Positions 34,865 through 42,909 of a stretch of 64,000 nucleotides of DNA are shown here, in pieces (position 1 is the stretch's first letter; each line of letters starts with the position of its first letter). The DNA is from DASVTR01 sp036382855 (lineage in GTDB: Bacteria > Acidobacteriota > Blastocatellia > Pyrinomonadales > Pyrinomonadaceae), in NCBI GenBank assembly GCA_036382855.1, contig DASVPO010000002.1, forward strand, positions 1 through 64,000. Direction: 5' to 3'. The translations under genes and the position numbers were made by a program. The notes beneath the pieces were generated by a model. It saw nothing but the letters and a program-made list of their open reading frames with translations. It was not told where the DNA came from and made no database searches.

Positions 34865-36550
34865 CTAGCGCGGCGAATCGCTCTTATCGGATTTTTCGTC
34901 TTTGAAGAGGATGTTGAAGACCAGGAAGAGGCCCGCACCGGCGGCGATGAAGAAGAAGATGATGGCGATGCCCGGATAGCCGAAGATTGTAAAAGAGGTT
35001 TCGACGCGCATCAGGAGCGCTGCGCCGACAATCAAGGCGGCGAGCACGAGTCCCATCGTGATGCGGTTGGCTATCTTCTGCAAGCCCTCCATCAGATGCA
35101 CTTCGTCAATGGCGTCAACCTTAATCTTCATCTCGTTGTTGGCGACGGCATCGAGCAGGCTGTTGACGCGCGCCGGGAGTTTTTCGACGAAGCCTTTGGT
35201 TTCGAGCAGCGTGTTGAAGAGATTGCCGGGCGAGATGCTTTTGACCATCCGCTCGCGCAGGAGTTCTGTGGCGTTCTGGCGGATGGAAGCGTTGGGGTCG
35301 AAGGCCGGGTCGAGCGTGTGCACAACCTGATCCAGATTGAGCAGGGTCTTGGCAATCATCGTAAATTCGGCCGGGAGGCGAAAGCCGCTCTCGCCGGAGA
35401 TGCGTGTGATTTCCAGCACGACGCGGCCCGAATTGATGTTCTCAAGATTCGCGCCGTGATGCTGCGCGACGAGGTCTTTAATCTGCTCGTTGAAATTCTG
35501 TGCTTCAAAACTGTCCTTCGGCTCGCCCATCTTGATAGTCAACTCAGCGACTTCGTCGCCGCGTCCCTCGCTGATGGCTAAGAGCAGTTGGAGCAGGTTT
35601 TCCTGAAAGCGCGGCGTTAATCTTCCGACCATGCCGAGATCGAGGAGTGCAATGCGCTGCTCGTCGTCTGTGAGGAAGACGTTGCCGGGATGCGGGTCTG
35701 CATGAAACAGCCCGTCAACGAGCATCTGCTTGAGGTAGGCGCGGAAGAAATGTTCGGCCAGCGCGTAGCCGTCTATGTCCATGCGTGCGAGCGGGCTGAG
35801 GCTGGTGATTTTCTTGCCGGGAATAAAATCCATCGTCAGCACGCGCGAGGTTGTGAAGTCCTGTATGGGCTGCGGCAGCACGAGGCGTTCAAACTCGCGC
35901 AGGTTCTGGCTGAACGTGACTAGATGACGCGCCTCCTGCTTGTAGTCAAGCTCACGCAGAAGGCTCTTGCGCAGTTCCGTCAGGATGCCGCTAAACTCGT
36001 AGCGGCGGCCCGTCTCCGTGTGGTTGTCAAGAAACTCCGCGAGTTCGAGCAGGATTTCCAGATCCTTGACGACCACTTCGCGCACACCGGGCCGCTGCAC
36101 TTTAACGACGACCGCGCGCCCGTCGCGCAAACTCGCGCGATGCACCTGTCCGAGCGAGGCGGCGGCCAATGGCGTTGCTTCAAACTCCGAGAAGGCTTTC
36201 GAGAGACGCACGCCTAGCTCGTCCGCCACAATCTGTTCGACCTCGCTGAAGGAGAAGGGCGCAACGTCATCCTGAAGGCGTGCGAGCGCGTCAAGGTAAG
36301 GAACTGGCAGAAGGTCCGCGCGGGTTGAGAGCAACTGGGCCAACTTGACGAAGGTTGGGCCCATCTTCTCCAGATCTTTCGATAACTCTTCAGCCTCCGG
36401 CATCGGCGTCTGCACGACGGCGCTGCTGTCATCGCCGAGCGCGTCTTCCAGTCCGGCCTGCTTGACCAGATCGGAGCGCCCGTACTTCATAAACAGCCAC
36501 GCGATGTCCTTGTACCGCTTCAGATATTCGGGCTTCAGCGAGATTCCCAT
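34865..36550 (-). CDS. ABC1/UbiB-family atypical kinase
   Basis: 561 residues. ABC1/ADCK-type kinase-like protein, a family linked to ubiquinone or quinone/lipid metabolism. Visible are the Ala-rich loop AAASLGQVHRA, the Lys in VVVKVQRPG, catalytic DGLFHADPHPGN and DLGMVG. The KxGQ signature at the N-terminal extension reads KLAQ here. Two C-terminal membrane helices (residues of about 495-555) end in a short charged tail. No quinone-biosynthesis genes are adjacent. It is divergent from the Ser/Thr kinase gene across the 21-bp repeat array. Confidence 0.88.
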   Translation of the reverse strand: MGISLKPEYLKRYKDIAWLFMKYGRSDLVKQAGLEDALGDDSSAVVQTPMPEAEELSKDLEKMGPTFVKLAQLLSTRADLLPVPYLDALARLQDDVAPFSFSEVEQIVADELGVRLSKAFSEFEATPLAAASLGQVHRASLRDGRAVVVKVQRPGVREVVVKDLEILLELAEFLDNHTETGRRYEFSGILTELRKSLLRELDYKQEARHLVTFSQNLREFERLVLPQPIQDFTTSRVLTMDFIPGKKITSLSPLARMDIDGYALAEHFFRAYLKQMLVDGLFHADPHPGNVFLTDDEQRIALLDLGMVGRLTPRFQENLLQLLLAISEGRGDEVAELTIKMGEPKDSFEAQNFNEQIKDLVAQHHGANLENINSGRVVLEITRISGESGFRLPAEFTMIAKTLLNLDQVVHTLDPAFDPNASIRQNATELLRERMVKSISPGNLFNTLLETKGFVEKLPARVNSLLDAVANNEMKIKVDAIDEVHLMEGLQKIANRITMGLVLAALIVGAALLMRVETSFTIFGYPGIAIIFFFIAAGAGLFLVFNILFKDEKSDKSDSPR

Positions 36551-36820
36551 CGCTCACCTCTTCGGATGAAATTTGACGTGCAAACGAAAACGGCAAGAGT
36601 ATTCCCCTCGTCAATCAAGGATTCTACACTAACCGGCGAGCTTTAGAGCGACTGTAACAAACGCCGACACTTTTCTGACGAGAAAAACTGTATGAAATCA
36701 GCAAAAATCTCGCAAAAGACTCTATATCTAACTGCGGCAAGCGTTTAAGGACTCAAAACGGACTCGCACAGGAGTAATTCGCCCTCGCACAACAATAATT
36801 CGCCCTCGCACGAGAGCTAG

Positions 36821-36893
36821 GCGTCCAGGAATGACTCTCAGGCGTCCACACCTAGCTCCTGTGCGTGGACGCCTGAGAGTCATTCCTGGACGC
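36821..36893. repeat. 29-bp perfect inverted repeat inside the array
   Basis: Arms 36821-36849 and 36865-36893 are perfect complements with a 15-base spacer. A perfect 29-bp stem inside an otherwise degenerate array implies recent copying or selection for pairing. Confidence 0.88.
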
Positions 36894-36965
36894 TCAAGAG
36901 TTGTGCGTCCAGAATTAGCTCCTGTTCCGACAGGAATAACTCTTGTGCGTCCACGCTTAGCTCCT

Positions 36966-37042
36966 GTGCGTCCAGCCCTGGCTCTCGTGCGTCCAGTAAT
37001 GACTCTTGCGCGGGGGCGCACAGAAGCCAGGGCTGGACGCAC
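36966..37042. repeat. 18-bp perfect inverted repeat inside the array
   Basis: Arms 36966-36983 and 37025-37042 (core GTGCGTCCAGCCCTGGCT) pair perfectly, spacer 41 bases. The second internal hairpin of the array. Confidence 0.85.
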
Positions 37043-37236
37043 AAGAGTTATCTCTGGACGTGCAAGGGCTGTGCGCGGACGAATTATTGTTGTGCGTGCT
37101 CGCACAACTACTGCGCGCCCGCGCACGGACGTTGAAAGCCGAGCACAGGCTAATGTCTGGCAGTCGTGTATAATGCCCGCAGCGCGGCTTCTGTATCTTC
37201 TCTTTCGTCAGTCGTCAGACAGGCCGCCGGTCGTTT

Positions 37237-40218
37237 ATGACGCTTCCCACTGGCACGCAGCTTGGTCGTTATGAAATCCGTTCCCCCATCGGCGCTGGCG
37301 GAATGGGCGAAGTCTATCTCGCGCAGGACGTGCAGCTTGACCGCCCCGTCGCCATCAAGCTGCTGCCGCCGCAGTTTACGGAAGACGAAGACCGCCTGCG
37401 CCGCTTCAAGCAGGAAGCGCGCACCACCTCCGCGCTCAATCATCCGAACATCCTGACCATCTTCGAAATCGGTGAGGCCAACGGCGCTCACTACATCGCC
37501 ACGGAGTTTATTGACGGCATAACGCTGCGCGAACGCATGCAGAGCACGCCGTTGAAGCTCGAAGAGGTTCTGGAAATCGGCATCGAAGTCGCCAGCGCTC
37601 TCGCCGCCGCGCACGAAGCAGGGATAGTGCATCGCGACATCAAGCCGGAAAACATCATGCTGCGCAGGGACGGCTACGTTAAAATCCTTGACTTCGGCCT
37701 CGCCAAGTTAACGGAGAAGCCGAGCAGCCACAGCCAGACTGCGCAAACCTTCGTCGGCAGCAACACAGACCCAGGCATAGTGCTCGGCACAGTCACCTAC
37801 ATGTCGCCCGAACAGGCGCGCGGCCTCAAGGTTGACGGGCGCACAGACATCTTCAGCCTCGGCATAGTGCTCTACGAGATAGTCGCTGGCCGCGCGCCCT
37901 TCAGCGGCGCGACCGCCAGCGATGTCCTCGTCTCCATCCTGGACCGCGAGCCGCCACCGCTCACACTCTCTCTGCCAAACCTCCTGCCGGAGATGCAGCG
38001 CATCATCAGCAAGGCGCTCGCTAAAGACGTTGACGAGCGCTACCAGACCATCAAGGATTTGCAGATTGACTTGCGCAGGCTGAAACAGCGCGTCGAGTTT
38101 GAGGCAGAGATGCAGCGCACAACCGCCGCGGTCCCCGTTGTGAGCGTTGCCGCTGGCACACTTAACCAGACAGCCTCGCCACACGAGAAGACCATCATCG
38201 CGCCTGCGCCCTCGCCCGAAGCCTTGCAGGAGACTGTCAGGCTCGACCCCAGCCAGCCTTCGAAGCCAGTCATGGTTCACGTCCTCTTCATGGATGTCGT
38301 CGGCTTCTCAAGGCTTCCGATGAACCGCCAGCAGCAACTCCTTCATCAATTGCAGGAGATAGTCAGCAACACCGTCGAGTTTCGCGAGGCGCAAGCCAGC
38401 AATCAAGTCATCAGCCGCGCCGCAGGAGACGGCATGGCCCTCGTCTTCTTCGACGACCCGGAATCACCCGTGCGCTGTGCCATGCAAATCAGCCGCGCGC
38501 TAAAGGAGCGCACAGACATCCCCCTGCGCATGGGCATCAACACGGGCCCGGTCTTCCGCATCATCAACACGGCGGGCGAGCGCGATGTCGTCGGCGCTGG
38601 CATCAACATGGCCCAGCGCGTGATGGACAGCGGCGACACGGGCCACATCCTCGTCTCGAAGACCGTCGCAGACATCCTGCGCGAATTCGGCGACCGCGAA
38701 GAAAAGTTGGACGACCTTGGCGAAGCAGTCGTCAAGCACGACGTTAAGGTTCACCTCTTCAATCTCTACACGGATGAGCTTGGCAATCCGCAGCGTCCTT
38801 CAAAAATCGCCGGCCGCACAACGCAGGAAAAGACCGCCGTTCACAAAGACTCGCTCGCCGTGCTTCCGCTCGTCAACGCCAGCACGGACGAGGGCGCGGA
38901 GTATCTCTCGGACGGCATCACCGAAAGCATCATCAACAACCTTTCCCAACTGCCGCAGCTAAAAGTCATGGCCCGCCACACGGTCTTCCGTTATAAGGGC
39001 CGCGAAGTTGACCCGCAGGAAATCCGTCGCGACCTTGGCGTGCAGAAGGTGATGATGGGACGCGTGCAGGTGTTTGGTGACAACCTGATTATCACCATCG
39101 AGCTTGTTGACCTTACGGACGGCTCTCAACTCTGGGGCGAGCGCTACAAGCGCAAGTCGTCCGACATCTTCGAGCTACAGGACGAAATCTCAAAAGAGAT
39201 TTCCGACAAACTCAAAATCAAACTTACGGGCGAAGAGAAACGCCTCCTCACCAAGCGCTACACCGAGAACACAGAAGCCTACAAGCTCTACCTGCAAGGA
39301 CGCTACTGCCTCGGCAAGCTAACCAGGGAAGGTATCAAAAAGGGTATCGAAAAATTTCAGGACGCCATAGATCAGGACCCTTCCTACGCGCTCGCTTACG
39401 CAGGATTAGCCAACGCCTACTACGTCCAGTCTTCCAACTACCTGCCGCCCAAACAGGCCATGCCGAAGGCGAAAGCCGCCGCCTTAAGAGCGCTTGAGAT
39501 GGACGATAGCCTCGCCGAAGCACACGCTTCGCTCGCGCTCGTCAAAGCCTTCTACGAATGGGACTGGGCCGGTGCTGAAACAGAATACCAGCGCGCCATC
39601 GAGCTCAATCCCGGCTATGCCTCCGCTCACCACTGGTACGGCTGGTATCTATCGCTCATCGGCCGTCTCTCCGAAGCTATCGCGCAGATAAGGAAGGCAC
39701 ACGACCTCGATCCGCTCTCGCTTGAGATCAATTCCGATCTGGGCCTTTCATTCTTCTTCGCGGGCAAGTATGAGCAGGCGCTCGAACAATTCCAGAAGGC
39801 GCTCGAAGAAGAGCCTGACTCCATCTGGACGCGCTTCTTTCTGGGCTGGTCGTTCGAGCAGATGGGCCAACTCGAAAAGGCCATCGCTGAATATAGCAGG
39901 GCACGACAGGTTGACGAATCACCACTGATTATCGCCGCCCTCGGCCACGCCTACGCGCTCATGGGCCGCTACGACGAAGCACAGGCCGCGCTCAACGAGA
40001 TGAAAGAACTCTCAGCGCGCCGCCACATCTCGCCCTATCTCTTCACCATCATCTACATCGCGCTTGGCGACCACGACCGCGCCTTCGCCGAACTTGAAAA
40101 GGACTACGAAAGCCGCTCCGAAGCCCTCGCATGGCTCAAGGTTGACCCGCGCCTAGACCCCCTGCGCTCCGACCCGCGCTTCACGGATCTGCTGCGCCGC
40201 GTCGGACTACCGCTATAA
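37237..40218 (+). CDS. Ser/Thr kinase fused to class III nucleotide cyclase, TolB/FlgO-like domain and TPRs
   Basis: 993 residues without membrane helices. Domain order: Hanks-type kinase (residues of about 10-280) with GAGGMGEVY, Lys41, HRDIKPEN (Asp134) and DFG (152-154); class III adenylate/guanylate cyclase homology domain (345-510) with metal Asp353 in LFMDVVGFS, Asp398 in GDG, and N457/R461; a TolB/FlgO-like amino-terminal module (538-675, starting SLAVLPLVNASTDEGAEYL); then TPRs (690-970). The substrate Lys normally found just before the GDG motif reads Arg394 (RAAGDG), so cyclase activity is uncertain. Likely a signalling hub. Transcribed away from the 21-bp array; no ribosome site before ATG. 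Confidence 0.9.
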   Translation: MTLPTGTQLGRYEIRSPIGAGGMGEVYLAQDVQLDRPVAIKLLPPQFTEDEDRLRRFKQEARTTSALNHPNILTIFEIGEANGAHYIATEFIDGITLRERMQSTPLKLEEVLEIGIEVASALAAAHEAGIVHRDIKPENIMLRRDGYVKILDFGLAKLTEKPSSHSQTAQTFVGSNTDPGIVLGTVTYMSPEQARGLKVDGRTDIFSLGIVLYEIVAGRAPFSGATASDVLVSILDREPPPLTLSLPNLLPEMQRIISKALAKDVDERYQTIKDLQIDLRRLKQRVEFEAEMQRTTAAVPVVSVAAGTLNQTASPHEKTIIAPAPSPEALQETVRLDPSQPSKPVMVHVLFMDVVGFSRLPMNRQQQLLHQLQEIVSNTVEFREAQASNQVISRAAGDGMALVFFDDPESPVRCAMQISRALKERTDIPLRMGINTGPVFRIINTAGERDVVGAGINMAQRVMDSGDTGHILVSKTVADILREFGDREEKLDDLGEAVVKHDVKVHLFNLYTDELGNPQRPSKIAGRTTQEKTAVHKDSLAVLPLVNASTDEGAEYLSDGITESIINNLSQLPQLKVMARHTVFRYKGREVDPQEIRRDLGVQKVMMGRVQVFGDNLIITIELVDLTDGSQLWGERYKRKSSDIFELQDEISKEISDKLKIKLTGEEKRLLTKRYTENTEAYKLYLQGRYCLGKLTREGIKKGIEKFQDAIDQDPSYALAYAGLANAYYVQSSNYLPPKQAMPKAKAAALRALEMDDSLAEAHASLALVKAFYEWDWAGAETEYQRAIELNPGYASAHHWYGWYLSLIGRLSEAIAQIRKAHDLDPLSLEINSDLGLSFFFAGKYEQALEQFQKALEEEPDSIWTRFFLGWSFEQMGQLEKAIAEYSRARQVDESPLIIAALGHAYALMGRYDEAQAALNEMKELSARRHISPYLFTIIYIALGDHDRAFAELEKDYESRSEALAWLKVDPRLDPLRSDPRFTDLLRRVGLPL

Positions 40219-40277
40219 GTCCAAAGTCCAATGTCCAAAGTCAAAAATAAGCTCCTGACTTTGGGCTTTGGACTATT
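40219..40277. repeat. Hairpin of 7-bp GTCCAAA units between convergent genes
   Basis: Left arm (40219-40243) has near-perfect heptamers GTCCAAA GTCCAAT GTCCAAA GTCAAAA; the right arm (40257-40275) is the complement of two such units. It lies directly between the kinase stop (40216-40218) and the cyclase gene, whose stop codon at 40273 is inside it. Likely terminator in both directions. Confidence 0.8.
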
Positions 40278-41151
40278 TTCTTTTCAGTCGAATCTCGAAG
40301 AGCTTGGGCCAACGCTTGCCTGTGACGAAGAGGCGGTCCTCTTTTTCGTCGTAGGCGATGCCGTTGAGCACGTTGTCCGTATTGTCTTCAACATCGGCCG
40401 GGCGCAGGCCCGCGAGGTCAATCCAGCCGAGGATTCTCCCGTTCGATGGGTCAATGCGCACGATTTTTTCCGAGTGCCAGATGTTAGCGTAGATTTCGCC
40501 TTTGATGTATTCGAGTTCGTTTAAATCCCTGAGGGGTTGATTGTTGTTGAGGACGCTGATGGTGCGCAAGGGGAGAAAATTGCTTGGGTCAAAGAAGCGA
40601 AGTTGGTTTGAGCCGTCGCTCACGATGAGGTGCTTGTCGTCGTTTGTAATGCCCCAGCCTTCACCGCCGTGGTGAAACTCACCGAGCAGGTCGAAGCTCT
40701 TCAGGTCGTAGAAGAAACAGACGCGTGATTGCCACGTCAGTTGAAAAATCCTGTCGTGAAAGATAGTCATCCCTTCAGCGAAATACTGTTCGGGGACGTT
40801 ATACTTCTTCTTGACCTTGCCCGTCTTCAGTTCGACTCTGCGCAGGCTGGAAGCGCCGTGATGGCCCGTGCTTTCGTATAGATAGCCGTCGTGATAGGCG
40901 AGGCCCTGCGTGAACGCCTTCGGGTCGTGCGGCCAAGAGTTAACGACTTCATACGTATAGACTGGAACACTCGAATCCATCGGCACGCTTTCGTCCTGCT
41001 GCGACGCCGTTGGGCGTGCAGCATTTGTGGTCTGCACAGCGTTAGTCGTTTGCACGACTTCCCTGCGCGGCACGTCCGCCCTGTTATCGCCGCAGGCGAG
41101 AAAGGGGTAGATGGCTGCAAGCTGTAGAGCGCCGAGTAAAAGGCGTCGCAT
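40273..41151 (-). CDS. Glutaminyl-peptide cyclotransferase (lipoprotein)
   Basis: About 292 residues from ATG 41151; the longer frame to 41241 overlaps the neighbouring gene and lacks support. Lipobox YPFLAC. The domain is a five-bladed propeller of the bacterial/plant glutamine cyclotransferase type (FTQGLAYHDGYLYESTG, YFAEGMTIF, FQLTWQSRVCFFYD, LNELEYIKGEIYANIW, NVLNGIAYD). It converts N-terminal Gln of secreted proteins to pyroglutamate. The ribosome site GAGAAG is upstream of this ATG. It lies in the periplasm or on the outer membrane. Confidence 0.9.
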   Translation of the reverse strand: MRRLLLGALQLAAIYPFLACGDNRADVPRREVVQTTNAVQTTNAARPTASQQDESVPMDSSVPVYTYEVVNSWPHDPKAFTQGLAYHDGYLYESTGHHGASSLRRVELKTGKVKKKYNVPEQYFAEGMTIFHDRIFQLTWQSRVCFFYDLKSFDLLGEFHHGGEGWGITNDDKHLIVSDGSNQLRFFDPSNFLPLRTISVLNNNQPLRDLNELEYIKGEIYANIWHSEKIVRIDPSNGRILGWIDLAGLRPADVEDNTDNVLNGIAYDEKEDRLFVTGKRWPKLFEIRLKRK

Positions 41152-41191
41152 CAATCTTCTCGTCAAAGCTGATAAACGCAAAGCTTCCTGC

Positions 41192-42772
41192 TCATCTCGT
41201 CGCGCGTTGCGGGGCGGCTTGCGGCCCGCGCGCCAGCGCACGTTCGATGGCTGCGCGCAAGCCCTCGGCAGTCAAATCGCGCAACTGCACACCGTTGATA
41301 AAGATGGTGGGTGTCCCTGTAATCCCGTATTGCTGCCCGTCTTCGAGGTCGTGTTCGACCTCCGCGGCATACTGCCCGCTATCGAGCGCAGCATTGAAGC
41401 GCGCCGTGTCGAGTCCTAAATCAGCCGCATACTTTTTCAACGACGGAACATCGAGCGCCGTCTGATTCTTGAAGAGCACGGCGCTGTACTCGAAAAACTT
41501 TCCCTGCGCGGCGGCTGCGGCTGCGGCTTCGGCGGCCTTGCGCGCCTTGTCGTGAATCGGCAGCGGGAAATCACGCACGACGAGCCGGACGCGATTGCCG
41601 TAAGACTTCAAAGTCTCGTCAATGACAGGGTGCGTGGCGGCGCAGGCGGAGCATTGAAAGTCTGTGAAGACGACAACCGTGACGGGCGCGCTCGCGTCGC
41701 CGCGCGACGGATCATCGTCCGTGCTGACGGCCTGCACGGGCGGCTCAGGCTCCGTCAGCAAGACCTGCAAGTTGGCTGCGGCGCGCAGGCGTTTGTTCAA
41801 TTCAAAGACTAAGCGGCGCTGCTCCTGCTGCAAGAGAAAGTTTGAAATCTGGTCGCGCAGCGATGCCAGGTCGCCCTGAATACGCGCCTTGTTCTCTTCG
41901 TAAAATTTGTTTACGTCCGCCTCGGTCGGAGCCTTCAGCTTGGCCGTCACCTCCGTGCGGAAGACTTCCTCGCGCGTCGTGTTGCGCCGCTTGGCTTCGG
42001 CTTCGAGCAGTGTTTCGTAAATCTTAAAGTTGAGCGCGTTCAACTCGTCTCCGAAAACTTCCAGCCGCCGCTTATAGACGTAGGGCTTCAGCCGCTCTTC
42101 CAGATAGCCTTTCGTGATAGCGCGACCGCCGACCGTCGCCAGCACGGTCGAAGCTGTTGCGTTCGCTGCGTTCGGGTCAGCGCCCATCGTCACAGTCGTC
42201 GTCAGTCGCAGGCGGTTGACGAAATCACCTATTAGCTTCTGCGCGTTTTGCTCGCGCAGATAATCGGACAGTTGCGGGCGCACGCTGTTGTAGTCGTTAG
42301 TTCCGATTTGCGCACGGTTGGCGTCGAAGAAGGCTCGCATCTCCGCTTCGGTCGGCTGCGCGACGCGGTTAGTCACCTCCGCATCGAGAAGTTGTTGGAG
42401 CGTTACCTTACGCTTCTTCGCTTCGGCTTCGAGGAGGTACGTGCCTATCTGGTCATCGAGCGCCGTGCGCCGCATCTCCTCAACCTCTTTATCGAATCCT
42501 TCGACTGCCGCGCGCACCTTCGCGTCGAGGTCTGTCAACATAATCGGCTGGCCGTTGACGACTGCCAGCGTTCCGGCTGGCGGCGCAGGCGTCGGCTGCT
42601 GCCGTGCGGCTGCCTGCGGCGTCGGCGTCGGTTTGGCCGCAGGGTTAGTCGTCGTCTTTGCAGGCTGAGCGGTTCGCGGCTTCGGTCTGGATTTCGGCGT
42701 TTGCGCACCGGCGCTGCCAATGAGGAGGAAGACAAAGCCTGCTGCGGCCATCAATCGTTTTCCGTAATTCAT
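41192..42772 (-). CDS. SurA-N-like chaperone fused to DsbA-type thiol oxidoreductase
   Basis: 526 residues, signal peptide ending GSAGAQ. A Pro/Thr linker leads to two helical repeats related to the SurA N-terminal chaperone domain (VVNGQPIMLTDLDAKVRAAV and TVGGRAITKGYLEERLKPYV), then a C-terminal DsbA/thioredoxin domain with PVTVVVFTDFQCSACAATHP. The active-site pair is CSAC. The cis-Pro region is GITGTPTIFING. It would combine chaperone binding of unfolded exported proteins with disulfide exchange. A link to the cytochrome and Tat genes is plausible but not shown. The gene ends 40 bases from the cyclotransferase start. Confidence 0.82.
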   Translation of the reverse strand: MNYGKRLMAAAGFVFLLIGSAGAQTPKSRPKPRTAQPAKTTTNPAAKPTPTPQAAARQQPTPAPPAGTLAVVNGQPIMLTDLDAKVRAAVEGFDKEVEEMRRTALDDQIGTYLLEAEAKKRKVTLQQLLDAEVTNRVAQPTEAEMRAFFDANRAQIGTNDYNSVRPQLSDYLREQNAQKLIGDFVNRLRLTTTVTMGADPNAANATASTVLATVGGRAITKGYLEERLKPYVYKRRLEVFGDELNALNFKIYETLLEAEAKRRNTTREEVFRTEVTAKLKAPTEADVNKFYEENKARIQGDLASLRDQISNFLLQQEQRRLVFELNKRLRAAANLQVLLTEPEPPVQAVSTDDDPSRGDASAPVTVVVFTDFQCSACAATHPVIDETLKSYGNRVRLVVRDFPLPIHDKARKAAEAAAAAAAQGKFFEYSAVLFKNQTALDVPSLKKYAADLGLDTARFNAALDSGQYAAEVEHDLEDGQQYGITGTPTIFINGVQLRDLTAEGLRAAIERALARGPQAAPQRATR

Positions 42773-42909
42773 TAAAACTCTCTTTCCGAATCACACTCGC
42801 AAAATAGCTGGCAGCGACGATGATATTTGATATGTCCTTTGAATTACAAACGCAGGCGGGGGCGACTGTAGCAGCGTAATCAGTTCTATCGTTTTCACAC
42901 GAAGAATTC

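Larger units (their letters stand above)
36786..37096. repeat. Outer inverted repeat of the 21-bp array
   Basis: CGCACAACAATAATTCG at 36786-36802 is the exact complement of 37080-37096. It encloses the two internal hairpins, giving a three-way branched foldable structure of about 310 bases. Confidence 0.85.
36759..37136. repeat. Array of about eighteen degenerate 21-bp tandem repeats in both orientations
   Basis: The 686-base divergent gap 36551-37236 holds exact 21-base periodicity across about 378 bases. A shared core, T(A/G)(A/G)CTC(C/T)TGTGCGTCCA, appears forwards (for example 36936-36953 and 36958-36974) and as its complement TGGACGCACAAGAGTTA (37034-37050). Units vary in the other positions. 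Three inverted repeats are nested in it: 36786-36802 with 37080-37096 (17 bp, perfect), 36821-36849 with 36865-36893 (29 bp, perfect) and 36966-36983 with 37025-37042 (18 bp, perfect). As the unit length is a multiple of three, several reading frames stay open by chance. I see no gene or promoter here, and 36551-36758 shows nothing recognisable. Function unknown. Confidence 0.9.

Noticed and set aside
36728..37126. Open minus-strand frame with 7-residue repeats in the same array
   Set aside because: Same reason: periodicity artefact, composition unlike neighbouring proteins, no start signal.
36759..37136. CRISPR array
   Set aside because: Units are directly adjacent without unique spacers, degenerate and in both orientations; no cas genes in the window.
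36831..37274. Open plus-strand frame of about 147 codons with 7-residue Arg-rich repeats in the 21-bp array
   Set aside because: The 21-base unit is a multiple of three, so frames stay open on both strands. No ribosome site, and it overlaps the kinase start.
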